This document shows, piece after piece, positions 22,291-35,030 of a DNA stretch of 64,000 nt. The stretch lies in contig NC_082620.1 of assembly GCF_030936135.1 (NCBI RefSeq), forward strand, positions 5,758,660 to 5,822,659, read 5' to 3'. Numbering within the stretch: position 1 is the stretch's first letter; every line of letters starts with the position of its first letter. The notes under the pieces are model-generated. The model was not told the origin of the DNA. It saw nothing but the letters and a program-made list of their open reading frames with translations, and made no database searches. Source of the stretch: Gavia stellata (lineage: Eukaryota > Chordata > Aves > Gaviiformes > Gaviidae). A program made the translations under genes and the position numbers.

Positions 22291-24429
22291 TATGTGCTGA
22301 ATACCCTCAACTCACCTTTTATCTTGCTCCCAGGTCCCCCCAGTTGTGGCCAGCCGGGCTCCCGCTGGGCTCTGAAGCCCCAGCACACACTATGTCATGT
22401 CACAGCTGCCATGGACCCAGCCCGGTGGGGTCGAGGGGGTGAATATAATTACCCAAGCTGGACTTCGGCCAGGACAGCAGGGCTAGTTCCCTTACTCTTG
22501 CAAAAACTGCTGTGGGATCTTTAATTACCACCGCAGGTCAAGACCCTTGGTTTTACCAGCGCATTTCATCTCTAAGGCAGCATTGCTGGCAGCCCAGGGG
22601 CCCGCTGCAGCAGCCGCAGCGTTAACTTCGGAGCACCGAATGGTGCCTATTTTACAGGTGCCGCCTCTTGAAAATATATGGAAGCAGCAAACGAGCATTA
22701 TCTCACGAGCAGGTTTCAGGTTTGCTGCTTCAGGCATCTGTTTTGCAGATCCCCAGAGGAGACGGGCTGGAGGTAAACGCTTGAGGCAGTCTCCGAAACG
22801 GCCGCGCAGCCCTTACTGCTGCGCCCGCTCCACGGAGCTGCTCTCCGTGACTGGGGCCAAAGATCTGCGGGCATAAAGAAAACTCTTGTCGCAGAAAAAA
22901 GTTGCATGTGGCGATCAGTCTCCTGGTGCTTGCCTTCCCTGTGGGACCTCGGGAAATGCTGAGCAGCTGGAGCCTGTATTTCCCATATAAGCCATGCCCA
23001 GATAAAAACGGGAGGACTTGAAGAGGCAAGTTGAGGTCTTGGCTCCACCTGCACCTTGTGGGCTGAAGTAGGGCTCAGGGAACTTGGAGACACTTGGGAG
23101 AGACACGTTCAGCCCTGCAAGTACTTTTCCATTGATGGGATTTAATTTAAACTCTGCGTTCATTTATTTTCTCTCCCCTGGGAAATACTGAGCGGAAGCA
23201 ACGCCTGCCCAGCGTACGCCTTGAAAGCAGGGCTACGTGGTGGCCACGCAGAAGGGGGTTAGGAAAGGTTTTCCTGGCGCGGCTTTCCCGGCGCGGCTTT
23301 CCCTTCATTCCCACAGGCAGCCTGGGAAGGGGAGATCCCAGCCACCTCCTTGCTGTGTTCACGGCTAAGCGAGGGGACAATCGAGCTTCTGTTTCCTCAG
23401 AACTGCAAAGAGAAGGACAAGTTGCAAACGTAGCCCCAGAGCCCAGATGAGAAGGCAGCTGGCTGGTGGTGGCGGGGGGGGCACCACACCGGCGCTGCCT
23501 GCTGCACTGGCATGGGGGGGTGAAATGGGGCAACCGGCGTGTGTGGGTTTTGGAACTCCTCCGTCCCCACCACTGACAGGCCTTGCCTCTGTAAGACAAT
23601 ATCTGTGTTTTAAATCACTCTTAGGGCTCAGCTGGATTACGTTCAAGCTACCAGCTACAGCAAACTGGGAGGATGCGGTGCCTAGTTTATCTCCAGTGCC
23701 TCACAGTCTAATAGCACGCTTCCAGAGGGTTAAACTGAATCCACTTTGGAGGCTAAGCTTTCAGCTGGCATAAATCTGTGCGGATCCTTCAAAGCTCTGG
23801 TGCTTTACATCAGCTCAGGCCACAGGCAGCCACGCTCTCTTTTCATGCTGTAATCTCCGCACATGCTTATGCTTGGAATTATCTTCTTCATCCGTTGACA
23901 TCCTCTGATGCCCACCAACAGCCCTCTCTCATTCGAAGCTTCATGTTTGTGTTAGCTTCTGCTGGACCACCGTTGAGCGTGCCCGGTGTCTCATGCTCCT
24001 TGGGAAAGCTCGACTGCAGCGGAGCCCGTCACACATTAACAGAGGGGCGGAGGTAAAGCCAGAGAGCTCTCTCCTGCTCACCTGAGAGGAACACAAGATT
24101 TGCTTTTCAGCAAATGCAGGCAAGGTTCAAAGCTTTTGTTCAATACCCTTCTACGAGTCAGCTTTTCTTAGCCCCTGAGAGCAAATGTAGGAGAGAAACT
24201 GAGCTCGAGTAACCCTGGTGCTGAGCAGACCGCAGGGCAGGACACGCTCCCGCGGTCCAGGCTCCTCTGAACCCGGAGCCGGGCTCCTCCTGCAGCGCCT
24301 GCAACCCCCTGTTTCCGTCTGCTGGCACGTTTCTTTGCCCGGGTTCAGACCCTTCCCATCTTTCAGGCAAAGCCCTGGGAGTCTGGGGCATTTTTAGTTA
24401 ACTGAAAATATACATGTGTTTTGGGAGGC

Positions 24430-24760
24430 ATCTCCTTTTGTACCAGCTCATTAGGGGAAATAAATGGCCCCTGACCATCTGTCATCTTTGTGCAGGTACC
24501 TGGCAGAGAGGGGTGGGAAAAGGCGCGGAGGATCCTTAATCCGCTCAGGCTTCAGCAAAGTGAACGGTGCTTCCCACAATATAATTACAGCAGTCCTGCT
24601 GGAAAGTGACAGACCTACTGAGTGGAAATAGATGAATGTAATTAAAATCCCAGGGAGAGAGCGATGGAGACACAGACGCACAGAAGAGCAGCGGAGGGAG
24701 AAAGAGTGGTGGAGGGCGAGGAACCAGATAACAGGAGGTGGTTAGTCTTCAGGATAGGGA
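24430..24760. promoter_or_regulatory. Candidate regulatory element B with shared 25-bp motif and RBPJ site
   Basis: It contains the partner of the 22.1-kb motif at 24631-24655 (GATGAATGTAATTAAAATCC onward). About 55 bp before it is a consensus RBPJ site on the minus strand (TTCCCACA on plus, 24571-24578), followed by ATATAATTACAG. As in element A, a purine-rich GAGAGAG tract follows the motif. The enhancer role is inferred. Confidence 0.3.
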
Positions 24761-27700
24761 CCATATGCTGGTCTCATTAATGAAGAAAAAGGGTAGAAGC
24801 TTATTTCTGATAAATTCTTGCCTTTTCCTCTCTTCTATGTGCTTTTTTTCAGAAATGTCATGGATTTAAAGCCTGAGGGACAAGTGTAACTATCCAGTCT
24901 AACCTGATAGGTAACCCCAGCCCCAGTGGGCTTTGCATCCAGGTATGAGGTTTTGCCTTCCAAAGCTCCACGCCACTGCCTCTGGATTAAAGCAACTTTT
25001 GTCCTCCGAGCATCCCTGGTTTAAGAGGCTACTGGTAGCAGGTGATGAGCTTCAAGAAGACTCCCAAATTCTTCCAGTGGCATGTGTATGAGGAGAGGCT
25101 GGGATCAGGCACCGCTTCATTGGCATGAGAGCAAAGTGCTTGGGGACCTGGGGCAGGAATTTCTCAGCAGAAAGCAGCTTTGCTGGAATTGGCCCCACGT
25201 GAAGCAGAAACCCAGCCACTTTCAGAAGGACTCTGGCAGCAGCGACAGCTTTAGAACTTCTCACATTGTCCCACGTCTCTGCTCTCCCTTCAACAACCAC
25301 AGGAGCAGTGAGCCCAGCTCTCTACAGCTCTTACCCTTGCTGTCGGTCCTATTGGTAACCACATCCCTACCCCTGCTCTCTTGTAGCAAGAGTTGGCCAT
25401 GCTCTCATCCTTAGGAAGCCAGAAGTCACCTTTGCCTGCCTCGCAGCAGGCTGGCTCCAGCCCTTGCCACCGTTAACTGTGCAGGGATGCTAAAGGCGGT
25501 GGTGACTGCTGGCTGCAAAAGCCAAGCCAAGGTTTCAAAAGCTGCCTCAGCTTGGCAAGTGACCGGCCAGAGACAGAAACCTCAGGGAAGTCATGTACTG
25601 GGGTCCTTTTAAAGCTCTCAGGACTGGCACACAAACCCTGCAGCCCCAGGATCCCGAGTGCTCCTGGAAAGCCTGGTGTGTCCTTAGCAGAGACACACGG
25701 TTGAGCTGCTTGGTGCTGCGCTCTTGCATGCTTGTGCTTTAAAGCAGCTCCCTGAAGCACTGTAATTGTATTGATCGGGAATGGTTGTTCTCCCTCTCCT
25801 TTCCTCTTTAAAATGCCTTTTTTCTTCCTGCCATCTCTTTGATGTCTTTTAATTACCTTTCCCCTCCTCCACATCCCCCTTTTAAAGAACTCTGAATAGG
25901 TGGGCGAGGTTTATTTATTGGCTTTGCTATGGATGAGGCTGGGTGTTGAACAGCCTCTTCCTTGAGTAAGTCATCTTCAGGGGAATAATGCAGTAACAGG
26001 GGCCGGGGCTGCTTTCCTGGGAGAGGCTGAAAAGTCCCGTTGACGCTCCACACAGCCCTTGTGTCAGCCCGCGGTCCCGGGGCAGCCCCTGGTTTGGAGC
26101 TGGGCTGGTTTCCCGGGATGCTCCGAGGAGGAGGAGGCTCTGGCGGATAAATTGGCTGTGACGGAGCACCCTGCTCCCGCCACGGGCTGTCTCCCAGCCA
26201 CCCCCTAGTTTGGTTTCAGAGCTGAGGGAAGACTGGACTCTGCACGCAGGAGGAGGGAAAGGGGAGGGGGTTTGGGTCCCCATCTTGAGGAGATCTTCAC
26301 CTCCCCGCGGCGCAGACCGAGTCTGGCTTGGCACGGGTCAGGCCTGGGATTAGCAGCTCCCCGTTCTCAGCACAAGCGTTTTGTCCCTCCGTTAGGATCA
26401 GCCTCTCTCCGGAGAGAGGCACTTTGTCCCCATCCCCCTCCTCCACCCTCCCCTCACACGGGATGGATGGGAAATTTGAGGAATGTTCAGATTTTACTCA
26501 TTAGCCCAACCTCCTGCTGGCCCTGGTTTAAAACAACCTGCAGGGGCTTCCCTTGATCGGTGATGTATGAGTGGCAGCGATGGGGCAAGCCAGACATTGA
26601 GCCTGGCTGGAGTCGGACTGCCTCACATTTCACTGCTAGCCTGTCTTCTGCGACTGGACATAATTTAGTCTAATTGTCTTCATGTGGGCTTCTTTCATCA
26701 TGGCCACAATCCGGTTTAGCCGGGGGCTAACAAGGACATTTCAATGGGTGTCGGTCTAGTCCATCTCTGCTGCTTCTTTCTCTTTCAGTTTCCCAGGGCA
26801 GCGCGGGTAGCAGCTCTCTGAAGGGGAACAGAGATGCTTTTCAGAAGAGCCGGGCTGAGCACCCGAGAAATCAGGGAGGGGAAAGGGACGACGCTTGTCT
26901 CTGCAATGAGCACTGGTATAAATCCCACGAGTGATCCTGCTTCATTGCTCACGTTCTGCTCTCAGGGAGCCGGGAGGGAAAAACGGCTCTACCTTTTGCC
27001 TAGCTGGGAGTAACTGCGAACATGCAGATCCTAAGCCCTGGCCAGAAGGATGAGAAACTGCCATTAATATCCTTCCTTGCTGCTGCTGGAGACAGTGAGC
27101 CGCAGAAATAGGTAAGCCACAATCAGAGGTGCTTCCTTGGAGCCCTCTGCTCCCAGCCAGCACGGAGTGGACTTGCCAAGTCGTCCCTTTGCTCCCCAGC
27201 AATGGCATGCAAGACATGGTAATTGCTGCTGCAGTTGTCCTGGGAACCTCTGGAAGTCAGGTTGAACCTCAAGTCCCAGCAATTATCAGACCTCTCAGAG
27301 TTTTGTTTTGCAAAGACAGGGTTCCCCAGAGGCCGAGAGGCTGCCGGGTCCATGCCCTGCAGACCTGAGGTTTAGCCCCAGCACCAGGCAAGCCCGCACC
27401 CGCGGAGCACCGAGGTGCGCTGCACGCATGGGCTGGCTTCAGCCGTCGGCACTTCCAGCAAGAGCCTCCATGGCAGATGCCCTCGCCGACGCTTGCCGGA
27501 GCGTACCAGCAGCTCCGGGCATCCCGAGCCACACACGTCCTTCTGCCACCTGTGAAGTGCCCAGAGCAAGCAGAAGGCGCTTCTCCCCCATCCCAGGGAC
27601 TGAAGCAGTCTGGGAAAAGGGGCCACGTGCTCAGGTCTCCGGGCTGCCTGCGGCCCGCCGTCCGCTCGGGAGCTGCTCGGCTGCGGAAGCAGAGGGCTCA

Positions 27701-27780
27701 GTGCTTTGGGGGGGGCCCGCGCAGCCACCCAGCCGGAATGATCTTGCCCTTTTGTGCGAGATGTTTGGGTTCGGGTTTTT

Positions 27781-27799
27781 GTTGTTGTTGTTGTTGTTG
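27781..27799. repeat. (GTT)6 microsatellite
   Basis: This is a perfect GTT run following a T5 tract and preceding a G7 run. Confidence 0.9.
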
Positions 27800-28876
27800 G
27801 GGGGGTTGTCGCTTTGGTTTTCTTGGAAGCATGTCCCTAGATTTTGACGGGAAGAAGCTGGCGTTTCATGAAAGCCTCTCCCTCATTATTTAATGTTAAA
27901 GCACTTCAATTAGTTTCATTTGATTTACTTTGATGCTTTTGTTCCCCGAGGTTTCCAGCACACAGGGCTGCTCCACCTCTCGGTGGCTGCTCCACTTTGA
28001 TCTCGGCAGCGCTGCTAAGGGCCTCCTGCCACTCCCCAGGCACTGGGGACACAGGCATCCACGCTCAGCAGAACCCGGTCCCGGCGCTGGCACCGCCGGG
28101 GCTGCGGCCCTGGCTGCTCCGCTTCCCCCCGTCCTGTCGTCACCCCCATCTGTTCCAAAACCAATATTGACTCGGGAGTGGGGGAGCCCCCCGCCAGGCT
28201 GTTTTAATCAAAGCTTTCCCCAGCAAATGAAGTTTTTACAAGAAGGTCTCCAGGTGCTCCGGCTAGGGGAGGAGGACACAATGGCCGGCCCGGCGGGGGC
28301 TTGCTGCTATGGCAAAGAGGGGGAGCTGGAGGGGCCGGGAGCCCCGGGTGAACTCCTAGGGTTAGGCGGTATCTACAGGAGCCAGACAGCGGTTTGAACA
28401 CAGAGCCAAAACATTTAACATTTGCAAACCAATTAAGAAGGGGAGAGAGGCAGGGAGGGGAGGTTGAGGCATTTCAGCACAGAAACTTGTTCTCATGGGA
28501 ATGCTACAGCAAAGCCCTCTCCGTGTGACAGATGCCCTGGACCAGAGTCCCCAGCTTCGCCATAACCTTCCCTTTCCCATTCCCACTCTCCATAGCTTTC
28601 GAAAGCTGTTTTTTACCTAGTTTCTCCTCTTGCCGAGGATGAGCAGCAAGCTTTGGATCTCTAGACACTTGCCATAATGATTTGCAGAAGAAGCGTTAAT
28701 ACAACGTTGGGAGTGATCCCCAACTCAAAGCAGCTGGCTCCAAGGGCCAGAGAAGAGGAAAGAGTGGGCAAATATGGGAAGAACTCTTCTGCCTTCTCAC
28801 AAGCATCATGCCGGTGAGTGCTTTCATGTCCGAGGTCTCAGTAATTGTTGTACCTGTGTCCAGCCAGGGCTGGAAC

Positions 28877-29106
28877 AGAATCACAGAATGGCAGAATCAC
28901 TAAGGTTGGAAAAGACCTGTAAGACCATCAGGTCCAACCACTCAACCCAACCCCACCATGCCCACTAAACCATGTCCCGCAGTGCCACGGCCACACATTC
29001 CTCGAACACCTCCAGGGATGGTGACTCCACCACCTCCCTGGGCAGCCTCTTCCAGTGCTTCACCGCTCTCTCAGGAAAGATATTTTTCCTAATATCCAGC
29101 CTAAAA
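28877..29106 (-). mobile_element. CR1 LINE fragment, 5'-truncated
   Basis: The reverse complement shows the standard CR1 3' end: GGCTGCCCAGGGAGGTGG, CACCATCCCTGGAGGTGTTC, a GGTTGGACCTGATGGTCTTA block and a terminal CAAC..TTAGTGATTCTG stretch. It keeps only the last ~230 bp (end of the reverse-transcriptase ORF plus 3' UTR). The 5' truncation falls at the GGATATTAGG block. It is oriented opposite to the two other CR1 copies. Confidence 0.93.
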
Positions 29107-32100
29107 TCGGGTAGGCAACATAAACGCAAGCGAAGGTGTGCTGCCAGGGATGTGTTGCCATACAGACTCTGGCAGCAGGAATGGTTAGGACGACCACTTG
29201 GGTAATGTCCAGCCTGAGCCCGCCTTTGCCAGGTGCCACACACACACCCCGTGGCAATTTTGGGATTTGCTCCCGACATTTTGCCTTCAGGTGCCATTTC
29301 CACTGCATGCCTTGGGATGCCACAGGGACCCCGCTCCTCCTCCCAGCAACCAGCTGGCTTGCTTGGGGACGGCACATCTCAGCCCTACACCTATGGATGA
29401 TACCACAGCGTAACAAATCCATGGGCATCTACCCTTTGCATGCCCCGGGGCGAGCCAGGGTGCAGGACACAGAGGTGAACAGGTCAGATGAGACATACTC
29501 CAGATCAGTAGAGAGATAGCTCAGCGCTTTTCGGGTGCTTCTGTGCAAAAGGGGAAAAAATACTAGCAATCAGTTAAAAATGCATCTATTGAAAACAAAT
29601 AAACAGCTCAGAACAATGGGTGAGGGTAAGGAGAGGGACTGGCTCAGGGAGAGCAGACAGACCCACGGAATGAAAGATTACACGCTGAAAACTAGCATTT
29701 AAAAATAAAGCGCAATCTTTACACCACTTTTCAACTGCTTGGAATATTTCCCCTGCCGTGGAGGTCGCTGCCCGAAGGCAATTTTAGGTAGGGGCAGCGT
29801 AAGTAGGGGTTTGCGGCTAAAAGCTCAGCACTTTGGAGGCAATTGTAAAATGCTACCAGGCTTCCCAGTAAACGAAGCGCCTTTTATTTTCCCGCTTTAA
29901 AGGGAATGTAATTAGTTTAAAACCAGCAGCAGGGAAGCACCACCGCTCCTTTTCCAGGGACAATGGCAAAATAAGTGTATCAACGCCCTGGCCAGCATAT
30001 TTTGCTTTCCTGATGAGACCAGCTATTGCCTGGAGCCTCTCTTTTCCCCTGAGAACTATCCCGGGCTGCTCTAAATTGTGCACTTTTATTAGCGAGGTGG
30101 GGGCTCGGGGGCACGGCAGGCCGCCCGGCTCCGGCTCCCCAGGAGCCCTCACCCAGCCGACCACGGGCGCCCACCCCGCAGGTAACGGCAGCCAGAGGCG
30201 ACGGCTCCTCGGGACCCCGGCTCCGTCTCGGGGACTCCACATCTGCAGGAAGGCTCAAAAATTTTGGCCAAGCTTTCCAGCCACCTTTCTGTTACCTGCC
30301 CCAGTCTGCTTGACCTGCATGTGGGAACATCACGAATGGGTTTATTCTCCCACGAGGAAGGCAAATAGCTATTATTTCTTTTGGCTTCCGCTTAGCAATA
30401 TTTGCCTGTTTCTGAAACAAATTCCAATACGATACAAAATCCAAATGATATCTCGGGACCCAGGAAAACCAAAAGCTTTCCAGGCACAACCTTTGTCCCC
30501 CTCATGAGACCGAGCCTTGTATTGGCTCCAGTGCTGCTGGGGGACCAAAGTCGTGCCGAGCTTTCTGCACTTGCCTCCACATTTTGGGGGAGGCACATTG
30601 CATCGCCCCTCCTGTCGCCGGGCAGGGAATCGGAGCTTGGGCTGGAGATGCTGCCGCTCGGCTGGCCTGTCGCTGGGTCGGGCTGTGGGTTCCTCCGGGA
30701 TGGCTTTCCCAGCGCCCATGCTTCCTGGGGAGGGAGAAGCTCCCTGCGCTCTGGGCAGGCTGGAGTGGCCGGGGCTGTTCCCTCCTCCCTCGCCTGGAGC
30801 AGGAGGCAGCGGTCCCGGTCCATCCCGCCGGGGATGTGCCTCCATCCCAGCCAGCCTGGGGGACACATTATTATTTCCCGGTTGATAGGGTTCAGTGGGA
30901 CTGAAAGAGCTACACGCCCTCTGGTAATTTGTAGTTTGTCGATGCTGAGCTGACATTTAACTGAACCCAGGGCAGCAGCAGGCAGTGAGGAGCGAGGAAT
31001 CGCTCCGCTATTGTAATACTGGAGACACTAGGAGCTTGGCTAATAGGGGACATTCTTTCCTCCCAGGACTTCCTCCACCACTTTAATGCATTCAGGATCA
31101 GCCTTGGTTATTTGGACTCGTTAATGGCTGCATTTGGGTGACTGTCTTCCCCATGTCCCTAGCATGAATATTATCCCTATTTTGTTCTGCATTGTTCATA
31201 ACCAGGGGGGACAATTAATCAGAGCAGAAAGGACTTTATTCAGCTGGAATTCCTTCCACGGCTGCACTACTGAGAACAAATTAGCAGTTCACACATTGCA
31301 ATTGGCCTTTTCTGTGGACACGCAGTTTGGACTCCGGTCACCTCTGAGGGGTGCGAGGGAACCTGCACCTTCCCCCTCCACGGGGGTATCACCAGGGGCT
31401 GACTCAGGCGTTGGAAAGTGTTCCTGCCTTCCTGGAGAGCACTGCAGGAAGGCCAGGGCTTCTGGGAGACCAGAGCTTATGTGGAGAAACCTCAAAGTGG
31501 CAACTAACCACCAACCTAAGCACTTAAATTCATGTCTGCTCCTAATTTAGGATTACTGCCCTCACCACCTTTTCCTAACTGCTTTCTGTTTGCATGTCCA
31601 GGCAGTGAAGTGGGAAATGGCCAGCCTCTAACCCTCGTCCTGACATTCACTTGCTTATCTGCCACGCTGTTTGTTTCAGCAAAATGGCTAGAATAAAACA
31701 CGCCTTGGAGCAGGTCCGGGCATGCGAGAGCGGTGGCCTTTCTGGAGTGAACATCTGGGAACTCTGCAACCTGGCCTGGGCTCAGCTCTGACACATGTCT
31801 CCGCTGGAAACCCAGACCTTCAAGGGCTGAGCAAAAATGACTCACTGATTTCTGCTGCTAATGCACTCCTTGCTTTAACTGCCATTAGCAGGGCTTGGGT
31901 GGCTGTAGCCCTGGCACGATGCTATCAACCAGGCGGCCAGGTAGAGGGAGACGTGGAGACTGATGGAGTTCAGGGATTCTCTGACTCAGGGGCTAAACGC
32001 AGTTTCATTCATTGGGCAGTGAATGCTAATTGCTGATTAAAAGCTGGTACCTGAGGTTTGCCTCTTCCCGGAGGACACACCAGTAAAACTGCAGCTACTG

Positions 32101-34614
32101 TGAATGTCCTAAGCACAGGTTCCTCCCCATGAAATACAGTGCTCTAGAGCCACTATTTTCCATCAGCTCCATGCTGCAAACTGTTTCCCAGATGAAGGAC
32201 TAAATGGATCAACTTCCCTGTTCTCTGCAAGACGTGTCTAATGATGTCACCTGCCTTGGGAGGGCTTCAAGGCTTCTCAGTATTGATGCTCAGTATTGAT
32301 GAGGAGGTGGAGTGCGATGGTCCTTACCTGCCTGGTTGCTGAGCTTTGGGAGCTTCCATAATAGTGAAGCAGACCTCCACCCTTGAAATAAACACTTCAC
32401 CCAAGAAATGTTAGGAAGGAATGGGCAGAGAACTTAGAGATGCCTGGGGGTGCTGAGCCACACTGGGAAATGCTGGAGCTGTTTGAAGCGCAGGGGCAGC
32501 CCTTGGATGGTGCCCCAGAGGCACAGCTGGCTCTGCGCTCCTCGCGTTGCTGGTCCGGTGGCAGCTGCCTCGTCCACAAAGTCTGATATCCTCTCACAGG
32601 GATGCGAAGTTTGAACACAGCTCCTTTCTGCTCACTCACTGCAGGATCCAGGCAGTGTGAGAGCATGGAGTCTTCCATGCTGCGGTAGCCAGATCAGCTG
32701 AGGTCACTGGAAGCCAGATGCTATTGCCATCTGATGTCTGTTTTAAGGGTGCTCAAAACTGAGTGACCTCATCTTGCTCTGCTGAGGCAAAATAAATTCA
32801 ACCTATTTTCTCTCTCAGCAGTCACTGGAAAGTAGCCCAAGGACTGGACCTGTTGTAGAGAGTGGGGTCCTGAGAGGTGTTTCTGCAGTGGAGCAGCAGC
32901 AGCTTGACTGAGATTGAGTCTGTGGCAGTTCCTTTTCCTTTTTGCTTTTCCCCTTTTCCTTTTCCTTCTTTTTGTTTGTGATAAGCACTCCGCAAACGGA
33001 CAATCCCCAGCTGCTGTCCCTGCTATGCGAACATCTGTGTTGCACTCTTTGCTAGTGACGTCTGCCCTGGGATGCCGGATGCAAAAATAACCCCCCCAAA
33101 TCTGGTTTGCATGTCCCATATTTTATCAGGCATGGATTCTTTGAGGTTTTTAAAGGCTCCTCTCCTAACGGCAGTCACAGCTTTTGGGCTGCAATGCTCG
33201 TTTGCCAGAGCCTGGGGGCCCTGTGATGCTCGGTCCACACTATTCAATCTATGTGGTTTGCTGCTCCTGTGCCTCTCCCAGCTCGAAAGCACGGGAACAG
33301 GGATCTCGCCCTCCCCAGCCCATTAGGAGCGTTGGTCCAAGACACTGCTCAGCAGCGCTGGGATGACCACCATTACTTCTGCCTGCAGCAGGGCTCAGCT
33401 CCTCGCTCCGTGACCCTCGAGCCCAGTATCCCTTCCCTGAGTGTGGGTCCCTGTTACCCATGGGGCCTCTGAGGTGTCTCAGCAGAGCAGTAAATGACCT
33501 GCTCATCAGGGCGTGAGTTAACGTGGGAGATGACCTTGGCCCTTCGGGCTCTGTGGTCTCCAGGCCTGTGTTTGAACGCTGCAATCACGCCTTTGCAACA
33601 CCCCACGCCCCCAGTCTCCCAGGCTACACAGAGGGCTGTTCGCAAGGTCCCCAGGGACACCACGCGCCCAGTCAACCCGCCCTGCCCATTGCAATGACTT
33701 GGCTAATGGGGTGGAGGGGTGTGGCAGTCACAAAAAGGTTAATTTTCTGAGAGGACAATGAACGCGTGATGTTCAGACAAGCTGGGCCGGCTCTGTCCTT
33801 GTGCTACAGATTTGCTCCAGCAGGCATGAAACTAGAAAGAAGTGATTCAGCTGCTGACCTGCAAGGCAGCCCCGTGGGGCTTGACAGGTTTTGTTGGAGA
33901 GGTGGACATGTTCCTGCCTGTGAGCTTCCAGCGCTGATCTCGCCGTGCTGCAGGTTAGCAGTGGCAAACCCTGGCTGACCCAGCTGGGAAGGGAATGGAC
34001 TCTGCAAAGAGCTCTCTCAGGAGCTGTGTCCTTTCTGGGGAGACCCACCAGCTCCCCTGGCTGAGCCCAGGGAAGCTTCAAGGGGTTTGACTCGTGGCTT
34101 CCACAGCAGCAGATCACAGAGGCCGCTTTGGGAGGCAGAACCCATTTTCCCAGACAGGGTTCAATGAGGGCTGAGAGCTGCCGCCTGCCAGCACTTTCCC
34201 AAGCCCCCTTCAGCCATCCCGTTGTGGCTCCTTGTAGCTGCAGCCCCACAACCCCTGCGCTCACCGTCCCGCATGGGGCTGGACAGAGAAGATAAGAGGG
34301 AGCACAATAATTGCATATCGATAAGGACTCTTCAGGATTGGCACTTCGAGGTAGTACTGCCACACACAGCAAGGATGATGGAGACGTGCCAGCCACCCAA
34401 CCTGGAGCATGCAAGATATGTTGGGCACACAGGCTGCATGGCTGGGGAGGGCAGGGCAGAGTCACGGGACGGGGGAGGCTCTGGCTGGGCACCTCCTGCT
34501 AGGACACTTCTCTCCACCAGAAGTGCATTAAGAAGAAATTGAGTTTGGCTAGCAGTCATTCCTCTGATCGATGAGATGAAATTTGATAAGGGAACGGCAG
34601 GAATGTGCTCAGCC
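29107..34614. other. Intergenic DNA between CR1 copies
   Basis: I see no gene. A candidate regulatory island lies at 31060-31330. An RBPJ consensus TGTGGGAA is at 30320-30327. A small duplication of CTCAGTATTGATG is at about 32275-32300. The rest is unremarkable mixed sequence; open frames up to 239 codons show no domain. Confidence 0.5.
31060..31330. promoter_or_regulatory. Candidate enhancer with SOX and homeodomain words
   Basis: This AT-rich non-repetitive block has ACAATTAATC at 31211-31220, CATTGTTCATAA near 31190, GTTAATGG near 31120 and AGAACAAATTAGC near 31275. These resemble SOX (ACAAT/ATTGT) and homeodomain sites. Motif density alone supports the call. Confidence 0.25.
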
Positions 34615-35030
34615 CAAGTCTGATGAGGAGCGGCTGAGGGAGCTGGGGGTGTTCAGTCTGGAGAAGAGGGGGCTGAGGGGAGACCTCATCGCTCTCTACA
34701 ACTGCCTGAAAGGGGGTTGTGGGGAGGGGGGTGTTGGTCTCTTCTCCCATGTAACTAGCGATAGAATGAGAGGAAATGGCCTCAAGTTGCGCCAGGGGAG
34801 GTTCAGGCTGGATATTAGGAAAAATGTCTTCACTGAGAGAGCGATGAAGCACTGGAAGAGGCTGCCCAGGGAGGTGGTGGAGTCACCATCACTGGAGGGG
34901 TTCAGGGAACGTGTGGCCGTGGCACTGCGGGACATGGTTTAGTGGGCATGGTGGGGTTGGGTTGGTGGTTGGACTTGATGGTCTTACAGGTCTTTTCCAA
35001 CCTTAGTGATTCTGTGATTCTGTGATTCTG
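34615..35030 (+). mobile_element. CR1 LINE fragment, 5'-truncated
   Basis: It reads in sense: AAGTCTGATGAGGAGCGGCT through the C-terminal end of the CR1 reverse-transcriptase ORF ([58 protein letters not shown], ending ALRDMV and a stop near 34942). The 3' UTR ends in three ATTCTGTG-like units at 35009-35030. It is nearly identical to the copy at 56.3-56.8 kb, so both belong to the same subfamily. Confidence 0.95.

Larger units (their letters stand above)
18069..28876. other. Intergenic DNA between the 23-bp minisatellite and the first CR1
   Basis: I see no gene. AT-richer islands stand at 18420-19260, 22000-22300, 22500-22740, 24420-24900 and 27890-27960; the rest is mixed, moderately GC-rich sequence. 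A (GTT)6 microsatellite lies at 27781-27799, followed by a G run. Open frames of 100-180 codons occur but show no domain, codon-use pattern or convincing splice sites. Confidence 0.5.
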
